NCBI RefSeq assembly: GCF_003340495.1
Contig: NZ_QASA01000001.1
Coordinates: forward strand, 3,906,001 to 3,970,000
DNA: 64,000 nt
Direction of reading: 5' to 3'
Source of the DNA: Adhaeribacter pallidiroseus
Lineage (GTDB): Bacteria; Bacteroidota; Bacteroidia; Cytophagales; Hymenobacteraceae
The notes below the pieces were generated by a model. It made no database searches. It was not told where the DNA came from and saw only the letters and a program-made list of their open reading frames with translations. The position numbers were made by a program, and so were the translations under genes. Positions 54,837 through 64,000 of the stretch are shown here, one piece after another (position 1 is the stretch's first letter; the number at the start of each line of letters is the position of its first letter).

Positions 54837-56114
54837 ATGCAGGTTCGGTTTAAATCTTATTTACTTTTCTTTCTTCTTTTTGTAACGCTTGTATATCAAA
54901 CCGAAGCGCAGCAACGATCATCGCGGACGCGTAAACCAAAATCGAAAGCGCAACTCGAACGCGAAAAGCGCGAAAACCTAAACCGGATACAAGAAGCCAA
55001 CCGCATTCTGGAGCAAACCAAACAACAAAAAGAAGCTTCGCTGGGCCAACTGAATGCGATTAAAGAAAAAATTACCGTTCAGAAAAAAGTAATCACCAAT
55101 ATCTCTTCGGAATTAAATTACATTGAATCGGATGTAAAGCAAACGGAATCGGTAGTGGGCAACATGCAAACCGATTTGCAAAAGCTGAAAGCCGAATACG
55201 CCACCATGATTTACGGCGCATCCAAAACGGCTAATAGTTATAATAAACTCATGTTTTTGTTTGCGGCCGATTCTTTTAACCAATTTATCCGGCGCCTTAC
55301 CTACCTGCGGCAATACTCCGAATCGCGCAAGAAACAAGTAGCTGAAATTAACCGGGTTACTACCAACTTAGGGCAAAAACTCACCGTGCTGAACCGGCAG
55401 AAAAAGCAAAAGAAAACCTTGCTAAACGTGCAGGTGAAAGAAAACTATAACCTGCTTAGTTTAAAAGACCAGCAGGACAACATGGTGCAGCAGTTAAGTC
55501 AGAAAGAAAAAGAACTGCGCGAGGAAGTAAATCGCCGGCAGGCGGCCGTCCGGAAACTGGATAATGTAATTGCCAACATGGTACGGGAAGAAATTGCCCG
55601 GGCGGCCCGGGTTGCCAAAAGTAGAGCGGGTGCAGAAGGAGGAACCGCCACCCGCACTTCCACCAATAAGGTAACCTTAACTCCCGAAACGGCGCTGCTT
55701 TCCTCTAATTTTGGAGGGAATAAAGGTCGCTTTTCCTGGCCGGTGGAACGGGGCTTTATTTCGCAGCGCTTTGGGGTACACGCGCATCCGGTTCTTAGAA
55801 ATGTATCTACCCGTAACAACGGCATCGATATTCAAACAAATGCCGGGGAAAGTGTCCGGTCTATTTTTTCGGGTATTGTACGGGCAGTGCTGGAAGTGCC
55901 GCCTTACCATACGGTAGTCATGATTCAGCACGGCGAATATTTTACCACCTTTACCAAATTAAAATCAGCCAATGTAAGCGAAGGCCAGAAAGTGGATGCC
56001 AAAGAAGTAATTGGCACCGTTTACACCAACCCGGATGGTACCACCGAACTACACTTTGAAATTTGGCGCAATACCACCAAATTAAATCCAGAAACCTGGC
56101 TGTTAACAAGATAG
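54837..56114 (+). CDS. EnvC-like LytM/M23-domain murein hydrolase activator
   Basis: 425 residues. A signal peptide (YLLFFLLFVTLVYQTEAQ) leads into two long coiled coils (about 35-130 and 145-260), then a C-terminal LytM domain. The zinc ligands are not all kept: the usual HxGxDI site reads NNGIDI and the usual YAHL site reads TFTKL, while LHFEIWRN is kept. It is therefore probably a non-catalytic activator of cell-wall amidases at division, as in EnvC. TATATTTG at 54812-54819 may be its -7 box. Confidence 0.87.
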   Translation: MQVRFKSYLLFFLLFVTLVYQTEAQQRSSRTRKPKSKAQLEREKRENLNRIQEANRILEQTKQQKEASLGQLNAIKEKITVQKKVITNISSELNYIESDVKQTESVVGNMQTDLQKLKAEYATMIYGASKTANSYNKLMFLFAADSFNQFIRRLTYLRQYSESRKKQVAEINRVTTNLGQKLTVLNRQKKQKKTLLNVQVKENYNLLSLKDQQDNMVQQLSQKEKELREEVNRRQAAVRKLDNVIANMVREEIARAARVAKSRAGAEGGTATRTSTNKVTLTPETALLSSNFGGNKGRFSWPVERGFISQRFGVHAHPVLRNVSTRNNGIDIQTNAGESVRSIFSGIVRAVLEVPPYHTVVMIQHGEYFTTFTKLKSANVSEGQKVDAKEVIGTVYTNPDGTTELHFEIWRNTTKLNPETWLLTR

Positions 56115-56452
56115 CTAAGCGTTATAATTAATAACCAAATACGAATACTAGCGCATAGCGAACAGGCGTTTTATTTTTACTGTATCATTCATGTATAAGC
56201 TACAGTAAACTCTGGATGTTTCGCGGGGAGAAAGCTGGTAAATTCTAAGTTCAGGTATTTTTTAAAAAATTACTTTTACTTAAATCTATTTAGCTCATCT
56301 GGTTCGTAAATGATCAAACTATCCGGAATAAAAAGTCCGCGTTACAGAAAATACTTGCAAAGTTGGGCACCATTTTAAAGTTTAATCTCTTTTATACCTA
56401 AAATTGAAATATTAATTTAATTTTGTAATTCTAACATTTAAATATTAAAGTT
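56115..56452. other. 338-bp intergenic region
   Basis: AT-rich upstream region of the tatA pair. No gene, repeat or clear promoter box recognised. Confidence 0.35.
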
Positions 56453-56671
56453 ATGGCAATGAATAATGTGTTGGCTTTTATTGGCGGTTTGGGCACCAGC
56501 GAAGTAATGGTTATTATGTTGGTAATCTTGTTACTTTTTGGCGCAAAGCGTATCCCTGAATTAGCCAAAGGCTTAGGTAAAGGTATCCGGGAATTTAAGG
56601 ATGCTACCAAAGAAATTAAAAATGAAGTAGAGAACGCCGTAAAAGACGATACGCACCCTACTTCTAAATAA
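56453..56671 (+). CDS. tatA: Sec-independent translocase TatA/E-type subunit, first copy
   Basis: 72 residues: a short membrane helix ([20 protein letters not shown]), the FG hinge, then an amphipathic helix ([20 protein letters not shown]) and an acidic tail. TatA oligomers form the pore for folded proteins. The second tatA follows after 8 bp. Confidence 0.92.
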   Translation: MAMNNVLAFIGGLGTSEVMVIMLVILLLFGAKRIPELAKGLGKGIREFKDATKEIKNEVENAVKDDTHPTSK

Positions 56672-56679
56672 AGTAGCCC

Positions 56680-56889
56680 GTGTTTGTACATACAGTGTTT
56701 GCTTTTCTGGGAGTAACCGAGGTAATTTTAATTATCGCCGTATTAATACTATTTTTCGGTGCCAGCCGCATCCCCGGTATTGGCCGTGGTTTGGGTAAGG
56801 GAATTCGCGAGTTTAAGGATGCCACCAAAGGAAAAGAAACCCATTCGGAAAAAGAAGTAAAAAATAGAAACGAACCCCCATTAGTTTGA
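56680..56889 (+). CDS. tatA: Sec-independent translocase TatA/E-type subunit, second copy
   Basis: 69 residues from a GTG start. The layout matches the first copy (TEVILIIAVLILFFGASRIP then [20 protein letters not shown]), so the pair arose by tandem duplication. Its stop overlaps the gatA start as TTGA, suggesting translational coupling. Confidence 0.9.
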   Translation: MFVHTVFAFLGVTEVILIIAVLILFFGASRIPGIGRGLGKGIREFKDATKGKETHSEKEVKNRNEPPLV

Positions 56890-58328
56890 AGCGTTACAAT
56901 AGCTTATCGGAAGTACACCAGGATTTAGCCAATGGTACCACTACCTGCCGCGACCTGGTGCACTACTATTTAGACAATATCGAGCGTAAAAAACATTTAA
57001 ACGCCTACCTAGAAGTTTATGCCGCCGAAGCTTTAGCCAAAGCCGATGAGGTAGATCAAAAGTTAGCCCATGGTACCGCTGGTCGTTTGGCCGGTATGGT
57101 GCTGGGCTTAAAAGATGTACTGGCTTACCAAGGCCATTCGCTGCAATCGTCGAGTAAAATCCTCACTGGTTTTAAATCATTATTCACGGCTACTGCGGTA
57201 CAACGATTGTTAGACGAAGATGCCATTATAATTGGTCGCCAGAACTGCGACGAATTTGCCATGGGCGCTTCGAACGAAACCTCCGCCTTTGGGCCAACTT
57301 TGAACGAAGCCGATCCTACCCGGGTTCCGGGTGGTTCTTCCGGTGGTTCGGCCGTAGCCGTTCAAGCTGATTTGTGTTTAGCTTCCATTGGTTCCGATAC
57401 GGGTGGTTCGGTGCGTCAGCCGGCGGCTTTTTGCGGCGTTATTGGTTTAAAGCCTACTTACTCCCGTATTTCGCGCTATGGCTTAATAGCTTACGCTTCT
57501 TCCTTCGACCAGATCGGTCCGATAACCCGGAGTGTAGACGATGCCGCTTTGCTGCTCGAAATTATGGCGGGAGCCGATGACTATGACAGCACGGCGAGTC
57601 GGCGCGAAGTACCCGCTTACAGCCAACTCCTGGAAAATGAAAGTGAGCAAAAATACCGGATTGGTTATATCAGCGATACTTTAGAGAACGAAGGTTTAGA
57701 CTCCGAAATCCGGGAAACCATACAGGGAGCTATCCAAAACCTGCGCGAAGATGGTCATACCGTAGAATCGGTGGATTTTCATTATTTAGATTACATTGTT
57801 CCTACCTATTATATTTTAACTACCGCTGAAGCTAGTTCTAACTTATCCCGCTTTGATGGGGTAAAATACGGCTATCGCAGCGGCGAGGCCACCGACTTGC
57901 TATCGATGTACAAAAAATCGCGAGCGGAAGGTTTTGGCCACGAAGTACAAAAACGCATTATGCTGGGTACTTTTGTACTAAGCGCTGATTACTACGATGC
58001 TTATTACACCAAAGCGCAAAAAGTAAGAAGAATCATTAAAGAAAAAACCGAAGAGCTTCTGGAGCAATTTGATTTTTTAATTATGCCTACTTCGCCAACC
58101 ACTGCTTTTCCCTTGGGCGGTAACCCTACGGATCCTTTAGCCATTTACTTGGCGGATATTTTTACGGTACAAGCTTCCTTGGCGGGAGTGCCGGCTATTT
58201 CGGTTCCGGTAGGTGCTGATAAGCAGGGTTTACCCATTGGCATGCAAATTCTAACCAAGTCATTTGCCGAAACCAAGCTGCTGGCTTTTTCTAAATCCGT
58301 CACGGAAAAAATCATAATTACTACTTAG
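56886..58328 (+). CDS. gatA: Asp-tRNA(Asn)/Glu-tRNA(Gln) amidotransferase subunit A
   Basis: 480 residues from a TTG start overlapping the tatA stop. The amidase triad is present: Lys in MVLGLKDVLAYQ, the cis-Ser in GSDTGGSVRQPAAFCG and the Ser in VPGGSSGGSAVAVQ. It releases ammonia from glutamine for tRNA-dependent Gln or Asn synthesis with GatB and GatC, which are not in the window. Confidence 0.95.
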   Translation: MKRYNSLSEVHQDLANGTTTCRDLVHYYLDNIERKKHLNAYLEVYAAEALAKADEVDQKLAHGTAGRLAGMVLGLKDVLAYQGHSLQSSSKILTGFKSLFTATAVQRLLDEDAIIIGRQNCDEFAMGASNETSAFGPTLNEADPTRVPGGSSGGSAVAVQADLCLASIGSDTGGSVRQPAAFCGVIGLKPTYSRISRYGLIAYASSFDQIGPITRSVDDAALLLEIMAGADDYDSTASRREVPAYSQLLENESEQKYRIGYISDTLENEGLDSEIRETIQGAIQNLREDGHTVESVDFHYLDYIVPTYYILTTAEASSNLSRFDGVKYGYRSGEATDLLSMYKKSRAEGFGHEVQKRIMLGTFVLSADYYDAYYTKAQKVRRIIKEKTEELLEQFDFLIMPTSPTTAFPLGGNPTDPLAIYLADIFTVQASLAGVPAISVPVGADKQGLPIGMQILTKSFAETKLLAFSKSVTEKIIITT

Positions 58329-58338
58329 CCATTGAAAT

Positions 58339-59895
58339 ATGCGGATAAATCTTTTTACTCTTTCCCTAATACTAACTGGCCTGTTGTTTTCCTTGACGAG
58401 TAAGGCCAATTTTTTAAAAAAAGAGCAAAAAAGAGGTATTCCGACTGATACTTTATACCCTACTGCCCTAACGGATACGGTTCGCTTAGCCGATACCACC
58501 CGATTAGAAGAAATTCTGGGTTTTGCCCTGCCGGATTCGGTGCCGATGGTAACCAACGAGCTTATTTTGGATCGGCTTAGTTGCTTGCAGAAAGAGATAC
58601 CCTTGCAATTTAACCCCTACGTTAGGGGGTTTGTGGATTATTTCACCATCCGTAACCGCAAATATTCCCGCCGGATCTTATCCCGGGAAAATGTTTATTT
58701 TCCTTTATTCGAGCGCTACTTAGCTAAGTATAATCTACCGGTAGAACTGAAGTACCTGGCCGTAGTAGAATCGGCTTTAATGCCGCGGGCCGTTTCCCAT
58801 GCCGCTGCTGTGGGCTTATGGCAGTTTATACCTTCGGCAGCATCCGACTACAAGTTAAAAATTAACGCTTACATTGATGAGCGCATGGACCCCGAAAAGG
58901 CTACGGACGCGGCTTGCCGGTATTTGCGTAATTTGCATCGTATGTTTGGGGGAAATTGGGAACTAGCTCTAGCCGCTTATAATTGTGGGCCGGGTAATGT
59001 ACGCAAAGCCATTAAACGCGCCGGTGGCCAAGCCGACTTCTGGGCAATTTTCCCATACTTACCCAAAGAAACCCGGGGTTACGTACCTTCTTTAACGGCC
59101 ATTATATACACCATGAACCACGCGGTAGAGCACGAGATACAAGCCGACACCTTGCTATACGCCACCCTAACCGATACCATTGTCGTTAACCATTCCCTGG
59201 ATTTAAAAAAATTATCGCAGCAGCTTAGTTTAGACCCGGACGAATTACCCAAACTAAATCCGGAAGTAAAAAAGGCTATTCTACCGGCTACCATTCGAAG
59301 TTATGCTTTAAAAGTGCCAGCCACACATAAAAACCAGTTAGTGGCTAACCGCACTTCTATTCTGGATTCATGTAAACTGCCCGGGGTTGTAACTCCCTCC
59401 TACCAGAATATTGCTTTAGCGCAGAAATCCGCTTCTTTGCCTATAACCACAACTTCCTCTACTTCCGACTCGGCAGATACGGATTCTTTGCAGCAAAAAG
59501 AATATATAGTGGCCGTTGGTGATAATTTATCCCGGATTGCTCAAAAAAACAATGTAACAATAGCGCAATTACTTAGCTGGAACAATCTAAATTCGGATGA
59601 TAAACTATTCGCCCGGCAGAAGTTAGTGCTGTTTACTCCGGCTTCTTCCAATAATCTGTTAGCTAATAACACAACTTCGGCAGAACCAGAAGTAAAAATT
59701 CAATTAGCTTCATTCCGGAAAAGTAGCGGTAAGAAAACGTTACCAAAAGTAAAAAAAACTCATACGGTACAGCCAAACGACACGTTGTGGAGTATTTCCA
59801 GACGGTACAACGACATACCCGTAGAAAAAATTAAAAAATTAAATAAACTAAAAAATAACAGCCTACGTCCCGGTATGAAACTGGTAATCAGCTAA
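58339..59895 (+). CDS. Lytic transglycosylase with LysM repeats (MltD-like)
   Basis: 518 residues. A signal peptide (LFTLSLILTGLLFSLTSKA) is followed by an SLT domain with catalytic Glu in LAVVESALMPRAVSHAAAVG then LWQFIP and the NCGPGNVRKAI motif. Two LysM modules follow, at about 392-435 (YIVAVGDNLSRIAQKNNVTI) and 474-517 (HTVQPNDTLWSISRRYNDIP). It cleaves peptidoglycan in the periplasm. It starts 10 bp after gatA. Confidence 0.93.
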   Translation: MRINLFTLSLILTGLLFSLTSKANFLKKEQKRGIPTDTLYPTALTDTVRLADTTRLEEILGFALPDSVPMVTNELILDRLSCLQKEIPLQFNPYVRGFVDYFTIRNRKYSRRILSRENVYFPLFERYLAKYNLPVELKYLAVVESALMPRAVSHAAAVGLWQFIPSAASDYKLKINAYIDERMDPEKATDAACRYLRNLHRMFGGNWELALAAYNCGPGNVRKAIKRAGGQADFWAIFPYLPKETRGYVPSLTAIIYTMNHAVEHEIQADTLLYATLTDTIVVNHSLDLKKLSQQLSLDPDELPKLNPEVKKAILPATIRSYALKVPATHKNQLVANRTSILDSCKLPGVVTPSYQNIALAQKSASLPITTTSSTSDSADTDSLQQKEYIVAVGDNLSRIAQKNNVTIAQLLSWNNLNSDDKLFARQKLVLFTPASSNNLLANNTTSAEPEVKIQLASFRKSSGKKTLPKVKKTHTVQPNDTLWSISRRYNDIPVEKIKKLNKLKNNSLRPGMKLVIS

Positions 59896-59920
59896 GCTTT
59901 CATTTTTTTAAATTTTCTCT

Positions 59921-59950
59921 AATATCAGGTCTAACGCCTGATATTTTTTG
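59921..59950 (+). terminator. Rho-independent terminator after the MltD-like gene
   Basis: AATATCAGG and CCTGATATT form a 9-bp stem followed by TTTTT, 26 bp after the stop. Confidence 0.85.
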
Positions 59951-60112
59951 TTTCAGCCGAAATGAAAATACCTATTCTGGTTACTCAGCCTTGGCTAGCA
60001 CAATAACTACTAAAAGTAAATAGCTTAAACCGCTGCTTTTGCTTAATTTTACCTAAATACAGAAGTCTGATTTAACTTTTTTATTTACTGGGCCCTGCTA
60101 AATTATTCCGCT

Positions 60113-62440
60113 ATGATTAAAATAAATAAACAAGATGCCCTTAATTATCATCAACAAGGCCAGCCAGGCAAAATAGAGGTAGTACCCACCAAAATGCTTT
60201 CTTCGCAATTAGATTTAGCCTTAGCTTACTCGCCTGGGGTAGCGGAGCCTTGTAAAGAAATTGCTTTAAATAAAGAAGATGCTTATAAATATACTTCTAA
60301 AGGTAATTTGGTGGGCGTAATCTCGAATGGTACAGCGGTGTTGGGCTTAGGTAATATTGGCCCGGATGCTGCTAAACCCGTGATGGAAGGAAAAGGTGTT
60401 TTATTTAAAAAATTTGCAGGCATAGACGTATTTGACATTGAAATTGACTGTACCGACCCCGAGGAATTTATCCGGATTGTGCGTTCGCTGGAGCCAACCT
60501 TTGGTGGTATAAATTTAGAAGACATTAAAGCTCCGGAAAGTTTTAAAATAGAGGTAGCCTTAAAGGAGCAGATGAATATTCCGCTCATGCACGACGATCA
60601 GCACGGTACCGCCATTATCTCCAGTGCGGCTTTACTTAATGCTTTGGAATTAGTACATAAAAAGATTCAGGATGTTCAGATAGTCATGAACGGGGCCGGA
60701 GCCGCCGCCATTGCCTGTACAAAATTATATTTGGCCTTAGGCGCGAAAATTGACCATATTGTCATGTTCGATAAAGATGGCATCATCAGCCCCCAGCGGA
60801 ATGATTTAGATATTTACCGGGCCCAGTTTGTAACTACCCGCCAAATTAACACCTTAGCCGAAGCCATGACCGAAGCCGATGTATTTATTGGTCTTTCGGC
60901 GGGTAATGTGCTCTCGCCGGAACACGTAAAGTTAATGGCTAAAAACCCCATTATTTTTGCTTTAGCCAATCCCGATCCGGAAATTGCCTACGATGTAGCT
61001 ATGGCCGTTCGCGAAGATTTAATCATGGCTACCGGCCGTTCTGATCATCCGAACCAAGTAAATAACGTACTGGGCTTTCCTTACATTTTCCGGGGAGCTT
61101 TGGATGTACGGGCTACCGAAATAAACGAAGCCATGAAACTGGCAGCCGTACACGCCTTATCGGAATTGGCGAAAGAACCCGTACCCGAAATAATAAATAA
61201 AGCTTACGCTGATAAAACCATTGCCTTTGGTCGGGAATATTTAATTCCTAAACCACTTGATCCCCGGCTGATCACAACAGTATCCCCGGCCGTAGCCAAG
61301 GCAGCTATGGATTCGGGTGTAGCGAAAACACCCATTCTGGATTGGGTAAAATACGACCAGGAATTACAAGAACGCATCGGCATTAATCAAAAGTTAATGA
61401 CCCGCATCATTAACCAGGCTAAAACCAATCCGAAACGCATTGTTTTTGCCGAAGCGGACCATTACAAAATTTTAAAAGCGGCCCAGATTGTTCAGGATCA
61501 GAAAATAGCGCAACCAATTTTACTGGGTAACCAGAAGCGCATTGAAGCTCTAATTGCTGAAAATGCATTAGACTTAGATGGGGCTATTATTATAGATCCG
61601 GCGAAAGAAATTAAAAAACACGAAAAATTTGCCCGCATTCTGTACGATAAACGCAAGCGGAAAGGACTTACTTTGTACGATGCCCGCAAAATGGTGCGAA
61701 GCCGGACTTATTTTGGAGCTTTAATGGTAGATACCAATGAAGCTGATGCTTTAATTTCGGGTTTAACGAAAGATTACTCCCAAACCATCTTACCGGCCCT
61801 GCAAGTTATCGGGGTAGAAGAGAATGTGAACCGGGTAGCCGGCATGTATATTATCCAGAATAAAAAAGAACCTTACTTTTTAGCCGATACTACGGTTAAT
61901 ATTAACCCAACCGCGGAGGAATTAGTAGGCATTATTGGGCTAACCGCTCGCGCCGTCCGTTTTTTTGATGTGGAACCCCGCATGGCCATTCTTTCTTATT
62001 CTAACTTTGGCTCTAATCAGGGCGAAATACCTGCTAAAACAATTCTGGCGACCAAGCTGGCTAAAGAAAAATATCCTAACTTGCTGATTGACGGAGAAAT
62101 GCAAGCAAATACGGCGGTTAATAAAAGCTTGCTGCAAGAGCATTATCCATTCAGTGAATTAGCTGAAAAAGGGGCTAATACGCTTATATTTCCGGATTTA
62201 ACTTCCGGAAATATCGCCTATAAATTGCTGCAAGAAATAGGTGGAGCCGAAGCAATTGGCCCGATTTTGATGGGTATGCACAAGCCCGTCCATATTTTAC
62301 AGCTCGGATCATCCACCCGGGATATTGTGAACATGGTAGCCATTGCGGTAGTAGACGCACAAAATCATGAGGTCCGTTATAACAACCGCAAAAATAATTC
62401 TCCTGAACCAGTTACAAGTAGTACGGGAGCTCTTAATTAA
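60113..62440 (+). CDS. maeB: NADP-dependent malic enzyme with phosphotransacetylase-like domain
   Basis: 775 residues, the normal length of the fused form. The N-terminal malic domain (residues 1-430) has LALAYSPGVAEPCKEIA, the metal-binding MHDDQHGTAII and the nucleotide-binding IVMNGAGAAAIACTKLY. The C-terminal domain (about 440-760) resembles phosphate acetyltransferase (RIVFAEADHYKILKAAQIVQ, MGMHKPVHILQLGSSTRDIV) and regulates the enzyme allosterically in known homologues. It oxidatively decarboxylates malate to pyruvate. Confidence 0.95.
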   Translation: MIKINKQDALNYHQQGQPGKIEVVPTKMLSSQLDLALAYSPGVAEPCKEIALNKEDAYKYTSKGNLVGVISNGTAVLGLGNIGPDAAKPVMEGKGVLFKKFAGIDVFDIEIDCTDPEEFIRIVRSLEPTFGGINLEDIKAPESFKIEVALKEQMNIPLMHDDQHGTAIISSAALLNALELVHKKIQDVQIVMNGAGAAAIACTKLYLALGAKIDHIVMFDKDGIISPQRNDLDIYRAQFVTTRQINTLAEAMTEADVFIGLSAGNVLSPEHVKLMAKNPIIFALANPDPEIAYDVAMAVREDLIMATGRSDHPNQVNNVLGFPYIFRGALDVRATEINEAMKLAAVHALSELAKEPVPEIINKAYADKTIAFGREYLIPKPLDPRLITTVSPAVAKAAMDSGVAKTPILDWVKYDQELQERIGINQKLMTRIINQAKTNPKRIVFAEADHYKILKAAQIVQDQKIAQPILLGNQKRIEALIAENALDLDGAIIIDPAKEIKKHEKFARILYDKRKRKGLTLYDARKMVRSRTYFGALMVDTNEADALISGLTKDYSQTILPALQVIGVEENVNRVAGMYIIQNKKEPYFLADTTVNINPTAEELVGIIGLTARAVRFFDVEPRMAILSYSNFGSNQGEIPAKTILATKLAKEKYPNLLIDGEMQANTAVNKSLLQEHYPFSELAEKGANTLIFPDLTSGNIAYKLLQEIGGAEAIGPILMGMHKPVHILQLGSSTRDIVNMVAIAVVDAQNHEVRYNNRKNNSPEPVTSSTGALN

Positions 62441-62603
62441 GTAATGATTATAATGGCTAAAAAAAGGGGTGGTTTAGCACCCATCACAGAACTATTTGCC
62501 CTTGTGCTTATTTTATGATTAAGGCCTGAAACCAACGCTTAACAGATAATTTTTAAAAATTTATGCTGGATGCTAACTACAATAAGCCTATACAAAGTTA
62601 TAT

Positions 62604-63194
62604 ATGATTGCGTACATTGATGGTAAATTAACTTACAAAGACCCAACTTTTGTAATCATTGAAGTTGGTGGCGTAGGTTATCAAATAAAGATTTCTTTAA
62701 ACACGTATGCGGGTTTAACCGAAGGGGAACGTTGCAAATTATTTACTTTCCTGCATATAAAAGAAGATGCGCATACTTTATACGGATTTAGCGAGCTGTC
62801 CGAAAAAAATATTTTCCTGCATCTTATTTCTATTTCGGGGGTAGGGCCCAATACCGGTCTGATGATTCTTTCTTCTTTAAGCGTTGCCGAAATTCAGCAA
62901 GCTATTGTGCGCGAAGATGTACCTACTATTCAACGTATTAAAGGAATTGGCGTTAAAACGGCTCAGCGTTTAATATTAGAATTAAAAGACAAGCTGAAAA
63001 AAGAAGTACTCTTGGACCAGACAAACGTTTCGGTAACCGCACACAATACCAATCAAAATGAGGCGTTATCTGCTTTGATAACCTTAGGTTTTGCTCGAAC
63101 CGTTGCCGAGAAAACGCTTGATGCCATTATTAAGCGCGAAGGCAATCACCTGACGGTGGAGGCATTAATCAAACTTGCTTTAAAATCTTCCTGA
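62604..63194 (+). CDS. ruvA: Holliday junction DNA helicase subunit RuvA
   Basis: 196 residues: OB-fold domain (MIAYIDGKLTYKDPTFVIIE), two helix-hairpin-helix motifs (LISISGVGPNTGLMILSSLS; IQRIKGIGVKTAQRLILELK) and the C-terminal RuvB-binding domain (NEALSALITLGFARTVAEKT). It binds four-way junctions and recruits RuvB. The sprA gene follows, an order common in Bacteroidota. Confidence 0.97.
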   Translation: MIAYIDGKLTYKDPTFVIIEVGGVGYQIKISLNTYAGLTEGERCKLFTFLHIKEDAHTLYGFSELSEKNIFLHLISISGVGPNTGLMILSSLSVAEIQQAIVREDVPTIQRIKGIGVKTAQRLILELKDKLKKEVLLDQTNVSVTAHNTNQNEALSALITLGFARTVAEKTLDAIIKREGNHLTVEALIKLALKSS

Positions 63195-63215
63195 AGAAAT
63201 ATATTTACATTTCGC

Positions 63216-64000
63216 TTGAATAAAAGTAGACATCACGTAGTTATTGCGTCTGTTGCGGTTGTTACTATGTTCGCCTGGCTTTCCGAAGCCGGAACATTAA
63301 CCGGCAATAATGCTTTAAACCTAAATGCGCTAAAAAGTTTAGTAGCCGATACTATAGTTACCGATACCGTAACGAGCGAAGGTTATCGCAAATCCAGGCG
63401 CCCCGACTTTCGGCCGAAAGACCGGATCGGCGATCCTTTTTCTAACCGTACCTCCCGGTCGCCCATGTTGCTCAAAAATCCGGACAACATTGATTTAAAT
63501 GTAGATCTGGACGACAGTCTCCGTTATTTTGAAATAAAAGAAAAAGTAGGCGATCTAAATTTTAGAAATCCTACTATCATGACGTACGAAGAGTACACAA
63601 GGTTTCAGCAACAGCAAGCGATCCGTAATTATTGGCGGAGCAAAGCCGAAGGTGGCGTAACCGGCGAGAAAGCATCTGGCCGTTCTTTACTTAGTCCTAA
63701 GATTGCCGTAGTTAGCCCCTTGTTCGATCGTATTTTTGGCGGCAATTTCGTAGACATTCAAACCAATGGAAATGCGGGCTTAAAATTTGGCGCCCGGTTT
63801 AGCCGCAACTTTAATCAATCGTTACCACTGCGCCGGCAACGAACCGGTGATTTTGAATTTGATCAGAACTTAGCTATTAACGTAACAGGCCGGATTGGGG
63901 AGAAACTCAAACTTAATTTTAATTGGGATACGAAAGCCAACTTTGAGTTTGAGAACAACATTAAAATGGATTATACCGGCTACGAAGAAGAAATAATCCG
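63216..64000 (+). CDS. sprA: SprA (T9SS translocon/gliding protein), N-terminal part
   Basis: 261 codons before the window edge. The frame begins at TTG 63216 (NKSRHHVVIASVAVVTMFAW), a signal-like segment; this start is the best guess. The following region matches the beginning of SprA: RYFEIKEKVGDLNFRNPTIM then TYEEYTRFQQQQAIRNYW and the repeated GLKFGARFSRNFNQSLPLRR strands. SprA is the huge outer-membrane channel of the type IX secretion system. It follows ruvA by 21 bp. The rest lies beyond the window. Confidence 0.88.
   Translation, partial: MNKSRHHVVIASVAVVTMFAWLSEAGTLTGNNALNLNALKSLVADTIVTDTVTSEGYRKSRRPDFRPKDRIGDPFSNRTSRSPMLLKNPDNIDLNVDLDDSLRYFEIKEKVGDLNFRNPTIMTYEEYTRFQQQQAIRNYWRSKAEGGVTGEKASGRSLLSPKIAVVSPLFDRIFGGNFVDIQTNGNAGLKFGARFSRNFNQSLPLRRQRTGDFEFDQNLAINVTGRIGEKLKLNFNWDTKANFEFENNIKMDYTGYEEEII

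Overview
The window looks like a chromosome of a gliding-type Bacteroidota, most likely Cytophagales and plausibly Hymenobacteraceae/Adhaeribacter-like. That placement is inferred from SprA next to ruvA, gliding/T9SS-type C-terminal domains, DUF3078 and DUF4292 proteins, TAnnTTTG promoter boxes, and TTG/GTG starts without clear Shine-Dalgarno sites. No tRNA, rRNA, CRISPR array or riboswitch was recognised.

Layout. 1-1443: a partial FAS1-domain protein and a TauE/SafE permease on the minus strand, then an 81-bp near-perfect palindrome at 1568-1648. 1687-9343: a TetR-regulated type I secretion/efflux locus (ABC protein, HlyD adaptor, TolC-like channel). Its ABC gene is split by two different IS5-type elements (3346-4247 and 4314-5212) inserted 66 bp apart, and its nucleotide-binding domain has lost every canonical ATPase motif. 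9652-10224: a Uma2-family protein.

11543-39595: a 28-kb integrative element inserted in a lamin-tail/T9SS surface-protein gene. The two halves of that gene lie outside it (10306-11555 and 39583-40940) and both junctions carry the same 13-bp core, TGTAGATCTATAA. The element encodes a tyrosine recombinase, an excisionase-like HTH protein, a RepA-like AAA ATPase, a DUF6371 primase-like protein, a frameshifted KAP P-loop NTPase, phage debris (tape measure, two terminase remnants), an alginate-lyase-like lipoprotein, a voltage-gated-type K+ channel, an AlkB-like dioxygenase, a large T9SS-type protein, and a compact DNA-damage/mutagenesis operon (SRAP, Y-family polymerase, DnaE-type polymerase). 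It ends with an XRE regulator facing two tandem paralogous genes of unknown function. No relaxase or conjugation gene was seen. Three copies of a 43-bp palindromic repeat with arms CGTTTCCTGTTTCC/GGAAACAGGAAACG lie in the element, two of them in a GGAAAC-rich iteron-like region at the replication genes.

41087-64000: core housekeeping. Genes are asd, a frameshifted alpha/beta hydrolase, a collagen-like lipoprotein, dxs (frameshifted), a DUF3078 protein, mscL, an enoyl-CoA hydratase, then a plus-strand run: O-antigen flippase, dut, sugar nucleotidyltransferase, TPR protein, DUF4292 lipoprotein, EnvC-like LytM protein, two tatA paralogs, gatA, an MltD-like transglycosylase, a malic enzyme with a phosphotransacetylase domain, ruvA and the start of sprA.

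Three unrelated genes (KAP, hydrolase, dxs), and possibly a transposase, each appear to lack a single base in a homopolymer run. Because dxs is normally essential, some of these may be assembly errors rather than true pseudogenes.
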